64,000 nucleotides of DNA, taken from positions 930,001 to 994,000 of the forward strand of contig NZ_CP029684.2 of NCBI RefSeq assembly GCF_004102045.2. Direction: 5' to 3'. Source of the stretch: Oenococcus sicerae (GTDB lineage Bacteria > Bacillota > Bacilli > Lactobacillales > Lactobacillaceae). Below, piece by piece: positions 40,682-49,116 of this stretch. Position 1 is the first letter of the stretch; each line of letters opens with the position of its first letter. The notes below the pieces were generated by a model. That model made no database searches. It saw only the letters and a program-made list of their open reading frames with translations, and was not told the DNA's origin. The translations under genes and the position numbers were made by a program.

Positions 40682-42001
40682 TTAAGGAGTTGTTGGCGTG
40701 CCAGAACTTGAACTTGTTGCTGCTACTGCTGGCGCTACGTAGCTTGATGAAGTAGCGGCAGCTGAATATGATGAAGATACCGCCGGTGCTGTGTAACTAT
40801 AGCTTTGCTGGGCAGAAGCCGAATAGGCGGATGTCGTTGAATCTGTGGTCGTTGTGGCTACACTGCTGCTGTCTCCATCACCGATCGTGACGCCGTTTGT
40901 GACTGTACCAGCAAATTTTGGCCCGGTCGTTGCGGCTTTTAAGCCTAAAGATTTCCTCAATTTGTTAGTGGCTCGCTGTTTTTCTTTGGTTGGTATTACT
41001 TCGAATGAAATACCGTTGTAACTGTAACTATTTCCTTGTAAATGGTCTGATGAAGTCTTCTTTAAAGCATTTCGGTAGTTAGACGCCAATGTGATCATAT
41101 CGTCGAAGGTGAGGTCGGTTTTCGCTTGTTTGGAAATTGAATTTAAGAACTTCTGATTGATGAGCTGAGTCACAAGTGTTCCAGCTTTTTTGGCGATCGC
41201 TTCAAAAACGAGTCGTTGCCTGAGTGTTCGGCCATAATCTCCTAAGGGATCGTTATAACGCATTCTGGAAAAGGCCAAGGCAGCGGCTCCATCCATTGTA
41301 TTAGAGGTTTTAGTCAGTGTGCTGCCATTATCATAATATTTATATTGCGTGGAATTTTTTGTGAAACTGTAAAGGTGAGCGCCGTAATCATGGGCTGTAT
41401 CTTGAGAGTAGGAGAAAGTCAGAGGTGAACTGACCGAAACACCACCAGCCTTATTGACGATTGTCTCAAGGGCATTCATATTGATGATGCCGTAAAAATC
41501 AATGGGAACATTCAACCACTTTTCAATCGTATTGATGGTAGTTTCTGGATGCCCTTTACCATTCGCTGGATATTCATAAGCAGCATTGATTTTTTGTGGG
41601 AAAGTATCTTCGTAGCCCGGGATCGCAATCATTGAATCACGTGGAATAGACATAATTAAGGTCTTTTTTGTCTTTGGATTGATCGTGATCAGCATCATTG
41701 AGTCGGTTCTGCCGACCCACGTGCGTCCTAACTCGCCAGTATCAGTTCCCATTAGCAGAATCGAGACTGGTTTGCCATTACTGAGAACTGAATCAACATT
41801 GCGCATCTTTTTTAATTTCGTGGGAACAAAGGTGTTTTGGCTGATAGCCCCCTTGAAATTAGAATAGATAACTGCCAAGGCTGTACCGGCAGCTATAAAA
41901 AGAATTCCGAAGGTCGTGAGAACGATATTTCTGATCAAGTGCTTATTTTTACGACCCGGTCGGCGTTCTTTTCCTGCTTGAGGTGATTTGAATTTTCGCA
42001 T
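40682..42001 (-). CDS. LytR-CpsA-Psr (LCP) family cell-wall ligase
   Basis: The 439-residue protein has a basic cytoplasmic start, one membrane helix (about 25-47) and an extracellular LCP domain (about 70-300) with the conserved ILLMGTDTGE, RTDSMMLITINPKTK, ISIPRDSM and AALAFSRMRYNDPLGDYGRTLRQR. LCP enzymes attach teichoic acids or polysaccharides to peptidoglycan. The last 75 residues are a Ser/Thr/Tyr/Ala-rich tail with repeats of the SSY-x-APAV type, probably a flexible wall-spanning part. A TAAAAT box lies 7 nt before the ATG. Confidence 0.93.
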   Translation of the reverse strand: MRKFKSPQAGKERRPGRKNKHLIRNIVLTTFGILFIAAGTALAVIYSNFKGAISQNTFVPTKLKKMRNVDSVLSNGKPVSILLMGTDTGELGRTWVGRTDSMMLITINPKTKKTLIMSIPRDSMIAIPGYEDTFPQKINAAYEYPANGKGHPETTINTIEKWLNVPIDFYGIINMNALETIVNKAGGVSVSSPLTFSYSQDTAHDYGAHLYSFTKNSTQYKYYDNGSTLTKTSNTMDGAAALAFSRMRYNDPLGDYGRTLRQRLVFEAIAKKAGTLVTQLINQKFLNSISKQAKTDLTFDDMITLASNYRNALKKTSSDHLQGNSYSYNGISFEVIPTKEKQRATNKLRKSLGLKAATTGPKFAGTVTNGVTIGDGDSSSVATTTTDSTTSAYSASAQQSYSYTAPAVSSSYSAAATSSSYVAPAVAATSSSSGTPTTP

Positions 42002-42074
42002 ACCCTACATTTTATCTAAAAGACATGTTTAATGCATTAAAAAAAGATAGCTTTGATACAATAAACGTTGGATT

Positions 42075-42743
42075 ATGATAGTTGATCGGGATCGCATCAG
42101 AAAATTACTTATTTATATTTTTATTGCTCTTTTTTTGTTTATTGCTATTTTTTCTTGGCTTTCGTCGCCGATTCTCTATTTAATAGATAGTTTTACAACA
42201 GAAATTCTTTCGAGCAGTCATAACATTATTTTGTCCATTTTATTTTGGATGGGTGCTAATTTTAGCCGCCCACTGATTTCTTTTATTTTGACACTCATTT
42301 GTGCTTTTTTGCTTTGGGGAAACAATTTTAAGATCCCCGCCGCTTGGTTTTTGTTTACAATGATCGGTTCAATGCTGGCTGAAATGATTTTGAGTTTAAT
42401 CACACCCTGGCCGCTTCCAGTTAGCAAACCATCGTCTATTGACAGATCGTTTCCCAGTTTGGCTGTGCTGATGACTTTTTTATTGATTCAGTTTTTCTTT
42501 GTCATCGTGGTGCCGGAATTTAATAAGCGTGCTAAAAAAGTTAAGAATCGCACTATTGCCATTATTATTTTGTGGCTGGTTCTTGTCTGCTTTGCCGTTG
42601 TTGCTTATCGTTATAATACGATCAGTGATGTTTTTGCGGCACTGTTCTTTGGTTACGCATGGTTTTTGCTGTCCGAAGAATTCTATTATAATTACGCGCG
42701 TATTTTTGTCAGATTGAAAATTTTTCGCGGCAGTTGGATTTAA
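42075..42743 (+). CDS. PAP2-like membrane protein lacking catalytic residues
   Basis: The 222-residue protein has six predicted membrane helices and looks like a PAP2 lipid phosphatase. The phosphatase motifs are eroded: the PSGH motif reads FPSLAVLMTF, and the third motif (SRxYLGxHxxxD) reads AYRYNTISDVFAALF, so both catalytic His residues and the Arg are gone; K-x6-RP is also not intact. It may be a lipid-binding or non-catalytic relative. An extended -10 box (TGA-TACAAT) ends 12 nt before the ATG. It is divergent from the LCP gene. Confidence 0.75.
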   Translation: MIVDRDRIRKLLIYIFIALFLFIAIFSWLSSPILYLIDSFTTEILSSSHNIILSILFWMGANFSRPLISFILTLICAFLLWGNNFKIPAAWFLFTMIGSMLAEMILSLITPWPLPVSKPSSIDRSFPSLAVLMTFLLIQFFFVIVVPEFNKRAKKVKNRTIAIIILWLVLVCFAVVAYRYNTISDVFAALFFGYAWFLLSEEFYYNYARIFVRLKIFRGSWI

Positions 42744-42809
42744 ATTATTTGACATTTAAGCAATATATTGCCAAATTAAATAAGGTAAAAAAATGTGGGA
42801 GATGAGAGA

Positions 42810-43454
42810 ATGCTTGTTTTATCTGGAACGATTGGAGCTGGCAAGACCAGCTTAACTGACCTGTTATCGAATCATTTGGGCAGTAAAGCGATATATGAAA
42901 GTGTCAGTGATAATCCAATTTTGCCCTTATTTTACGACGACCCGAAGAAATATGCTTTTTTGCTGCAAATTTACTTTTTGAATAAGCGTTTGCAAAACAT
43001 TAAACTAGCTCAGGGAAACAAACTTGACGTCATCGATCGATCCATTTTTGAAGATGCGCTGTTATTCCAATTGAATGCAGACCTAGGACGTTCAACACAA
43101 ACAGAAGTCGACATATATAAATCTTTGCTCAGCAACATGATGGAAAAACTAGATGAACTGCCTTCCAAAGATCCCGATTTGTTAATTCATGTGTCTGTTT
43201 CTTTTGACAATATGCTGGATCGGATTGAAAAACGCGGTCGTGACTTTGAACAAATCGCAGTTCATCCCGATTTATATACTTATTACAAAGAACTCAATCA
43301 GCGTTATCGCAGCTGGTACAAAAATTATGATCGCGGACCCAAAATGGAGATCGATGGCGACAAGTATGATTTTGTCGAGTCAAAAACTGCTGCTCATGAG
43401 GTTTTAAATCAAATTGATGAGAAGCTGTTTGATTTAGGCATTTTAGTCGGCTAA
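42810..43454 (+). CDS. Deoxynucleoside kinase
   Basis: The 214-residue protein is a dNK-family kinase that phosphorylates deoxynucleosides for salvage. It has Walker A GTIGAGKTS (7-15), the DRS motif (VIDRSIFED) and the lid segment RIEKRGRDFEQ. In lactic acid bacteria relatives are deoxyadenosine/deoxyguanosine kinases. The ATG at 42810 has GGGAGATGAGAG upstream; an earlier in-frame GTG at 42795 falls in that Shine-Dalgarno sequence. Confidence 0.93.
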   Translation: MLVLSGTIGAGKTSLTDLLSNHLGSKAIYESVSDNPILPLFYDDPKKYAFLLQIYFLNKRLQNIKLAQGNKLDVIDRSIFEDALLFQLNADLGRSTQTEVDIYKSLLSNMMEKLDELPSKDPDLLIHVSVSFDNMLDRIEKRGRDFEQIAVHPDLYTYYKELNQRYRSWYKNYDRGPKMEIDGDKYDFVESKTAAHEVLNQIDEKLFDLGILVG

Positions 43455-43540
43455 TTGAAAAGAGCAATTAATTTTCGTTTAATACTCGTTTAAGCAGTTT
43501 TTAATTTTCCAAGAATAATCTGCTCTTGTTAGGAGATTTC

Positions 43541-45013
43541 ATGGATTTTATCAAACGTGCTTTTTTGTATCTACGCAGGAAAATCGGACGCAGCTTGTTA
43601 CTGACTTTAGTCATTACGGCAATTATGACTTTTGTCCTAGCTGGTCTGATTATCCAAAACGCTGCTATATCAGCGGTTAACAACACCAAAAATTCAGTTG
43701 GAACGACAGTCACTTTGTCAGCTAACCGACAAAAGCTGTTTCAACAGAATCGAAAGTCGTCCAGCTCGACTTCTGGTGGTTTTACAAGTATCAATCAAAC
43801 AATTATTAGCCAAAAAACTGCTGAAAAACTAGCTAATTTGAGTAACGTTTCAGCTTATCAAATGACATCAACGGCTGATGTTACGGCATCATCTTTCACG
43901 GTTGTGAAAAGTTCTAGTTCAACTAGCGGACAAGGCGGTTTTCCGGGTAGGACTCAGTCTTCTCAATCAGGCAACACAAGTATTTCCGGCGTTTCAACAA
44001 CCGCGGCCGATTCTAATTTCAAAGATAAGAATTATGTCATTAAAAAAGGTCGTGGTATCAAAACGTCCGATAAAAACACAAATAATGTCATTGTTGAAAA
44101 AACGCTAGCAGCTAACAACAGTATCAAAGTTGGCAGCACGATCTCCGTTAAAAACTCTGATAGCAAAATCGTCAAACTGAATGTCGTTGGTATCTATCAA
44201 GCGAAAGCCTCGACTAGCGGGTCTGATCCAATGGCAGCAGATCCTTCCAACACGATTTACGCTAGCTATACATTGGCATCAAGCTTGTCTGGGAATAGCG
44301 GCAATGTATCTGGCGTGACTTATACCTTGACTAATTCCAGCAAAGAGAAGGCTTTTGTTAAGTCAGCTAAGAAAATTATTTCGAGCAAACTGCAGCTGAC
44401 AACATCTGATCAAACATACGAATTATTGTCTAGTTCAGTTAAATCAATCGAGAGCATCGCCTCTAAAATCGTTTGGATCGTTGCGATTGCCGGAATCGCA
44501 ATTCTGACTCTTGTCTTGATTTTGATGATCCGTGAACGAAAACACGAAATCGGCATTCTCATGTCTTTAGGCGAAGCTAAAAGTAAAATTGTTGGACAGA
44601 TTTTCGTAGAAACAGTTTCCGTGTTAATCGTGTCCTTGTGTTTTGCAGGTATTTTCGGCAATTTCTTTGGCAATGTTATTGGCAAACAACTAGTTTCTCA
44701 AGAATCAACTTCAAGCCAGACGCTTAGCGGTGGTGGTTCTGCTGGCGGTATGCCGGGAAACAGTAATGCAAATAATGCTGCTGGAAACAATCAGACGAAT
44801 AATAATCGGTCCAATCGCAGTACGGGCGGTTTCAATAACTTTAGATCTAATTTGACTGGCAGTTCCAGCCTGAACAAACTTTCTACTCACTTGACAGTTG
44901 GGACCCTATTGAAGCTTGGTGCATTCGGTCTTGTCATTGTTGGTATTGCAACTTTGCTAGGATCAATACCGATTTTAAGTTTGAAGCCAAAACGAATTCT
45001 GATTTCGGAATAA
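43541..45013 (+). CDS. ABC transporter permease (FtsX/MacB type)
   Basis: The 490-residue protein has one N-terminal helix (about 18-40), a large extracytoplasmic MacB-type domain rich in Ser/Thr, and three C-terminal helices of the FtsX domain (AIAGIAILTLVLILMI). A Gly/Asn/Ser-rich low-complexity insertion of about 60 residues sits between the second and last helices. With the ATPase 13 bases downstream it forms an exporter of the LolCDE/MacB type; the substrate is unknown. TAGGAG precedes the ATG. Confidence 0.9.
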   Translation: MDFIKRAFLYLRRKIGRSLLLTLVITAIMTFVLAGLIIQNAAISAVNNTKNSVGTTVTLSANRQKLFQQNRKSSSSTSGGFTSINQTIISQKTAEKLANLSNVSAYQMTSTADVTASSFTVVKSSSSTSGQGGFPGRTQSSQSGNTSISGVSTTAADSNFKDKNYVIKKGRGIKTSDKNTNNVIVEKTLAANNSIKVGSTISVKNSDSKIVKLNVVGIYQAKASTSGSDPMAADPSNTIYASYTLASSLSGNSGNVSGVTYTLTNSSKEKAFVKSAKKIISSKLQLTTSDQTYELLSSSVKSIESIASKIVWIVAIAGIAILTLVLILMIRERKHEIGILMSLGEAKSKIVGQIFVETVSVLIVSLCFAGIFGNFFGNVIGKQLVSQESTSSQTLSGGGSAGGMPGNSNANNAAGNNQTNNNRSNRSTGGFNNFRSNLTGSSSLNKLSTHLTVGTLLKLGAFGLVIVGIATLLGSIPILSLKPKRILISE

Positions 45014-45026
45014 ATAAGGAGCACAG

Positions 45027-45707
45027 ATGACATTAACAGTTCAAAAATTAACTCATTATTTTAATCACCCGGATGACTACTTATACAAAGATGTCAGCTT
45101 GAAATTTGAAGCGGCCAAGTTGTATGCGATCGTTGGAGAATCAGGGTCTGGCAAAACAACTTTCGTCAGTTTTCTCGCTGGTTTGGATTCACCGGTGTCC
45201 GGCACGATTAATTTTAATGGCAAGGATATTAAAAAAATCGGTTTGACCAAGTATCGCAATCAAGATGTGACGATTATTTTCCAAGCCTATAATTTGATCA
45301 CTTATATGTCGGCACTGGAAAACGTGATGTCGGCTTTATCGATCACGCAATCGAAACACGCTGGTGATAAGAAGTATGCCACTGGCCTATTAGCTTCTGT
45401 AGGTATTGAAGGCGAGCTGACAACGAAGAACGTACAAAAATTGTCTGGTGGTCAGCAGCAAAGAGTGGCAATTATTCGTGCTTTAGCTGTTGATGCGCCG
45501 ATTATCGTGGCCGATGAGCCAACTGGCAATTTGGATTCGGAAAATACGAAGGAAATTACGCAGATCTTTCAAAAGGTAGCTCATGAATCCAAGAAGACCG
45601 TTATCGTTATCACGCATGATCAAAAGGTGGCGAGTATGGCAGACGTGAGAATTACCTTGGATGATCGTAAGTTTACGGTTAAGGATATCAAAAGAAAAGC
45701 ATCGTAG
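45027..45707 (+). CDS. ABC transporter ATP-binding protein
   Basis: The 226-residue ATPase has Walker A GESGSGKTT, the signature LSGGQQQR, Walker B with IIVADEPTGNLDSE and the H-loop VITHD. It resembles the LolD/MacB ATPases and pairs with the permease upstream. A terminator follows 10 bases after its stop codon. Confidence 0.95.
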   Translation: MTLTVQKLTHYFNHPDDYLYKDVSLKFEAAKLYAIVGESGSGKTTFVSFLAGLDSPVSGTINFNGKDIKKIGLTKYRNQDVTIIFQAYNLITYMSALENVMSALSITQSKHAGDKKYATGLLASVGIEGELTTKNVQKLSGGQQQRVAIIRALAVDAPIIVADEPTGNLDSENTKEITQIFQKVAHESKKTVIVITHDQKVASMADVRITLDDRKFTVKDIKRKAS

Positions 45708-45716
45708 CTGAAATAT

Positions 45717-45741
45717 AAAGCCCATTTAAGGGCTTTTTTTC
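45717..45741 (+). terminator. Intrinsic terminator of the ABC operon
   Basis: AAAGCCC pairs with GGGCTTT over a 6-nt loop, followed by T's. Confidence 0.85.
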
Positions 45742-45751
45742 TTGTCAAATG

Positions 45752-45757
45752 TATAAT
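45752..45757 (+). promoter_or_regulatory. -10 box of serS, start-proximal
   Basis: A perfect TATAAT ends 7 nt before the serS ATG, with no Shine-Dalgarno sequence and no T-box between the upstream terminator and the gene. Confidence 0.65.
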
Positions 45758-45764
45758 CAAATGT

Positions 45765-47081
45765 ATGCTAGATATTAAATATTTGAGAAATAATCGAGAT
45801 GAAGCCAATCAGCGTTTACTAGATCGCAATGTGGCAGATGGTGTTTTGGACCAGCTATTGGTTGATGATGAAAAACGTCGTGCTATCATTCAAGAAGTTG
45901 AACAGTTAAAGGCCAAAAGGAACCAAGTCTCTGATCAAATTGGTGCTGCTAAGAGAACCAAGGATGATTCAGCAGCTAAAAAAGCGATTACGGATATGCA
46001 GACCGTTTCCGATCAGATCAAGGAGCTGGATGGGCAATTAGCAGCAATTGACAAGTTGGTGCACGATCAAGAGGCGGATTTACCTAATTTGGCTGATCCG
46101 CGCGTACCGGTCGGTCCGGATGATGCTTATAATGTCGAACAGCGCAAATGGGAACCAGCCAATCTAAATGGCCGCCCAGCAGCTTTTTCAAAGACCGCAT
46201 CTTGGTTGAAGGCCCATTACGAAGTCGGTGAAGATCTGGGCATTTTGGACTTTGAGCGCGGCGCCAAGGTGTCGGGCGCACGTTTTTTGTACTATGTGGG
46301 TGCTGGTGCACGTTTGGAGAGAGCCGTTTACAATTTCATGCTGGATGAACATCGCCGAGAAGGATATACAGAATTATTGACTCCTTACATGGTCACTAAT
46401 GAATCAATGTATGCCACTGGCCAGTTTCCCAAATTTATTGATGACGCTTACGAGGTCGGTAAGGATCAATCCATGACGATGATTCCGACCGCTGAAGTTG
46501 CTTTGGTCAACTGGCGTCGCGATGAGATCCTAGATGAGTCTGAACTGCCGCTTTATATCACGGCTTTGTCGCCAGCTTTCCGTCAAGAAGCAGGAGCGGC
46601 TGGTAAAGATACGCGCGGCTTGATTCGTTTGCACCAATTCAATAAGGTTGAAATGGTGAAATTCACAAAAGCAGAAGATTCCTACGACGAATTAGAAAAA
46701 ATGACAGTTGATGCTGAAAACATTTTACAAAAACTTGAATTGCCATACCATGTCATTCGTCTTTCTACAGGCGACATGGGTTTTGGTTCTGCTATGACTT
46801 ATGACTTGGAAGTCTGGTTCCCAACACAAGATAAGTATCGTGAGATATCTTCTGTTTCAAATGATGAATCTTTCCAAGCGCGACGCGGCCATATTCAGTA
46901 TCGTGATGATCATGGCAAATTGCATTTTGTGCATACTTTAAATGGTTCTGGTTTGGCGGTCGGTCGGACTGTAGCTGCCATCTTGGAAAATTACCAAAAT
47001 CAAGATGGTTCGATCACGGTGCCGGAAGTCCTCCGTCCTTACTTTGGCGAAGATCGCATTACCAAAGAAAATGCCCGATAA
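45765..47081 (+). CDS. serS: Serine--tRNA ligase
   Basis: The 438-residue class II synthetase charges tRNA-Ser. It has the N-terminal coiled-coil arm (about 30-100) that grips the long variable arm of tRNA-Ser, motif 2 ([25 protein letters not shown]) and motif 3 ([19 protein letters not shown]). It is alone between two terminators. Unlike many Firmicutes serS genes, it has no T-box leader here: the predicted mRNA starts at about the start codon. Confidence 0.97.
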   Translation: MLDIKYLRNNRDEANQRLLDRNVADGVLDQLLVDDEKRRAIIQEVEQLKAKRNQVSDQIGAAKRTKDDSAAKKAITDMQTVSDQIKELDGQLAAIDKLVHDQEADLPNLADPRVPVGPDDAYNVEQRKWEPANLNGRPAAFSKTASWLKAHYEVGEDLGILDFERGAKVSGARFLYYVGAGARLERAVYNFMLDEHRREGYTELLTPYMVTNESMYATGQFPKFIDDAYEVGKDQSMTMIPTAEVALVNWRRDEILDESELPLYITALSPAFRQEAGAAGKDTRGLIRLHQFNKVEMVKFTKAEDSYDELEKMTVDAENILQKLELPYHVIRLSTGDMGFGSAMTYDLEVWFPTQDKYREISSVSNDESFQARRGHIQYRDDHGKLHFVHTLNGSGLAVGRTVAAILENYQNQDGSITVPEVLRPYFGEDRITKENAR

Positions 47082-47088
47082 TTTCTAA

Positions 47089-47110
47089 GAAGACCATTTG
47101 GTCTTTTTTG
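47089..47110 (+). terminator. Intrinsic terminator of serS
   Basis: AAGACC pairs with GGTCTT over an ATTT loop, then T6. Confidence 0.8.
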
Positions 47111-47178
47111 TAACCATCATGATCGAGAGCTGTTTGCTTGATTTAAGCTCATGGCTAATTGTTTGTTTTAAAATCATC

Positions 47179-47184
47179 TATACT
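47179..47184 (+). promoter_or_regulatory. -10 box of the SDR gene, start-proximal
   Basis: TATACT ends 7 nt before the ATG; no Shine-Dalgarno sequence. Confidence 0.55.
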
Positions 47185-47191
47185 GACTCAT

Positions 47192-48019
47192 ATGAATAAG
47201 AAAATTGCGTTGATCACGGGCGCTTCGTCTGGCATCGGCTATGAAACAGCTGAGCTTTTAAGCCGATCCGGTTACATCGTTTATGCCGTGGCCAGGCATG
47301 TTGATAAAATGAGTGATCTAACCAAACTGGGTATTGTGACGCTGCACTTGGATGTCACCAATGAACTGACGATTCAGCCGTTAGTGGACAAAATCATTCA
47401 GGAAAATGGTCACTTAGATGTGCTGATCAATAACGCAGGCTATGGCTCTTATGGCGCTGTGGAAGATGTGCCTATCGCAGAAGCGCAAGCACAATTGGAC
47501 GTGAATTTGTTTGGCATGGCCAGAATGATCAAAGCTGTGCTGCCACAGATGCGAAAACAAAAATCTGGGCGTATCGTTAATATTTCGTCAATGGCTGGAC
47601 GCATTTGGACGCCATTAGGTGCCTGGTATCACGCGGCAAAGTTTGCGGTTGAAGGCTTTTCCGATGCTTTGCGATTGGAGACGGCGGATTTTGGTATCAA
47701 AGTGATCATCATTGAACCTGGTGCCGTTAAAAGCAATTGGTCTCAGATCGCCACGAAAAAAATGCTTGAAAATTCATCAGATGGACCATATAGTCAATTG
47801 GCTGAGCAAGCGGCTGCCAATTTTAAAAGAACTTACGATGCGGATATTAATAAACATTTAAGCAGGGCATCCTTGATTTCGAAAACAATTCTGAAATCTC
47901 TGACCAGCAGAAATCCCAAAACACGTTATTTGGTTGGTTACGGTGCCAAAATGTCGGTTTTCATGGCTGCTGTTTTAAGTGATAAACATTTCGACCAAGT
48001 GAGTCGAAAATTTATGTAG
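47192..48019 (+). CDS. Short-chain dehydrogenase/reductase
   Basis: The 275-residue classical SDR has TGASSGIGYE for the cofactor, NNAGYGSYGAVED, the catalytic Ser (NISSMAG) and Y-x3-K (YHAAKFAVEGFSDALRLE). It resembles the retinol/steroid-dehydrogenase-like SDRs often annotated in bacteria as oxidoreductases of unknown substrate. I start at 47192 (MNKKIALITG); a frame back to 47159 runs through the promoter. Confidence 0.9.
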   Translation: MNKKIALITGASSGIGYETAELLSRSGYIVYAVARHVDKMSDLTKLGIVTLHLDVTNELTIQPLVDKIIQENGHLDVLINNAGYGSYGAVEDVPIAEAQAQLDVNLFGMARMIKAVLPQMRKQKSGRIVNISSMAGRIWTPLGAWYHAAKFAVEGFSDALRLETADFGIKVIIIEPGAVKSNWSQIATKKMLENSSDGPYSQLAEQAAANFKRTYDADINKHLSRASLISKTILKSLTSRNPKTRYLVGYGAKMSVFMAAVLSDKHFDQVSRKFM

Positions 48020-48101
48020 CGATTTTTTATCAGCCAGCCGGGATTCGGTGATGATCCAAATTGATTATTTCATTCTAAAATAGAAGACAGAGGTTATTAT
48101 C

Positions 48102-48896
48102 ATGGAAACTATTGTGCCAATTCATCTTGCATATGGGGAGCATCCGTCACAATTTGGTCTTTTACGAATGCCGAGTTTACATGAAAAACAGTTAGCACCA
48201 GTGGCCGTGGTCATTCATGGTGGTTTTTGGAAAGCGCGAGTTGGGCTGGAAGCGATCGATCCAATAGCTGAAGATTTAGCTCAGCGTGGTTACGCTAGTT
48301 GGAGTATCGAATATCGGCGTGTCGGTCAAACGGCTGGCGGCTGGCCTGGTACTTTTATCGATAGTGTGACAGCTGTCAATTTTTTGCAGCAGATCCAGCA
48401 GAAATTTCCGATCGATCTATCTCGTGTTGTTGTTATCGGTCACTCGGCCGGTGGACAGCTGGCCCTTTGGCTGGCGTCACGGCTGAACAAACGGCAGACT
48501 GATGAACTGGGAGATGTCTTACAAGTATCGATCAAAGCGGCTGCCAGTTTAGCGGGTGTTTCCGATCTAAAAAAAATGTGGTATCAGGACAGTCAGCAAG
48601 GTGACGATAATGTAGCAGCTTTGATCGGCGGCGGCCCGCGAGAATTTCCTGAACGCTATCAGTCTGTTTCCCCCTATGAACTGCTGCCGATCAAGGTTAA
48701 CCAAATTCTGCTTCATGGCAGAAAAGATCAGGTCGTGCCTTTTGAATTAAGCAATGATTATTATGAAAAAGCGATTAAATTAGGTGATCCAATTCATTTT
48801 ATTAGCAGTCCAACGGCGGATCATTTTGAAATTATTGATCCGAAACAAGCCGTCTGGCAAACAGCAATGGACGCGCTGGCCGGTATCTTAAAGTAA
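48102..48896 (+). CDS. Alpha/beta hydrolase (esterase/kynurenine-formamidase-like)
   Basis: The 264-residue protein has the oxyanion-hole HGGFW, the nucleophile elbow GHSAGG, a late Asp (HGRKDQVVPF) and His (TADHFEIID). The layout is that of prolyl-oligopeptidase-like or BD-FAE-type serine esterases. The substrate is unknown. AGAGG precedes the ATG, and it is closed by its own terminator. Confidence 0.9.
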   Translation: METIVPIHLAYGEHPSQFGLLRMPSLHEKQLAPVAVVIHGGFWKARVGLEAIDPIAEDLAQRGYASWSIEYRRVGQTAGGWPGTFIDSVTAVNFLQQIQQKFPIDLSRVVVIGHSAGGQLALWLASRLNKRQTDELGDVLQVSIKAAASLAGVSDLKKMWYQDSQQGDDNVAALIGGGPREFPERYQSVSPYELLPIKVNQILLHGRKDQVVPFELSNDYYEKAIKLGDPIHFISSPTADHFEIIDPKQAVWQTAMDALAGILK

Positions 48897-48918
48897 TTAT
48901 TATTTTAGTTTATAAAGA

Positions 48919-48946
48919 AAAAAGCTCTGGTCACAGAGCTTTTTAT
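48919..48946 (+). terminator. Intrinsic terminator of the hydrolase gene
   Basis: A perfect 11-bp stem (48919-48929 with 48934-48944) and a GTCA loop. Confidence 0.9.
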
Positions 48947-48967
48947 TATATTTGAATTAACCTTTGA

Positions 48968-49041
48968 TGCCGACTAGAGGATTCGAACCTCCGACCCCCT
49001 CATTACTAGTGAGGTGCTCTAGCCAACTGAGCTAAGTCGGC
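48968..49041 (-). tRNA. tRNA-Thr(AGT)
   Basis: Cloverleaf on the minus strand: acceptor GCCGACT/AGTCGGC, D arm GCTC/GAGC, anticodon stem CCTCA/TGAGG with loop CTAGTAA (anticodon AGT) and T loop TTCGAAT. A34 would need deamination to inosine to read other Thr codons. CCA is not encoded. Confidence 0.93.
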
Positions 49042-49116
49042 AAATGACCAACTAAGATAGTTTAACAAACTTTGCAAAAGTTAGCAATTTAGTCAATCAT
49101 TTTCAAAATCAGTTAC

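Noticed and set aside
45715-45765. T-box riboswitch expected before serS
   Set aside because: Only a terminator and a -10 box fit in the space; no specifier loop or antiterminator motif is present.
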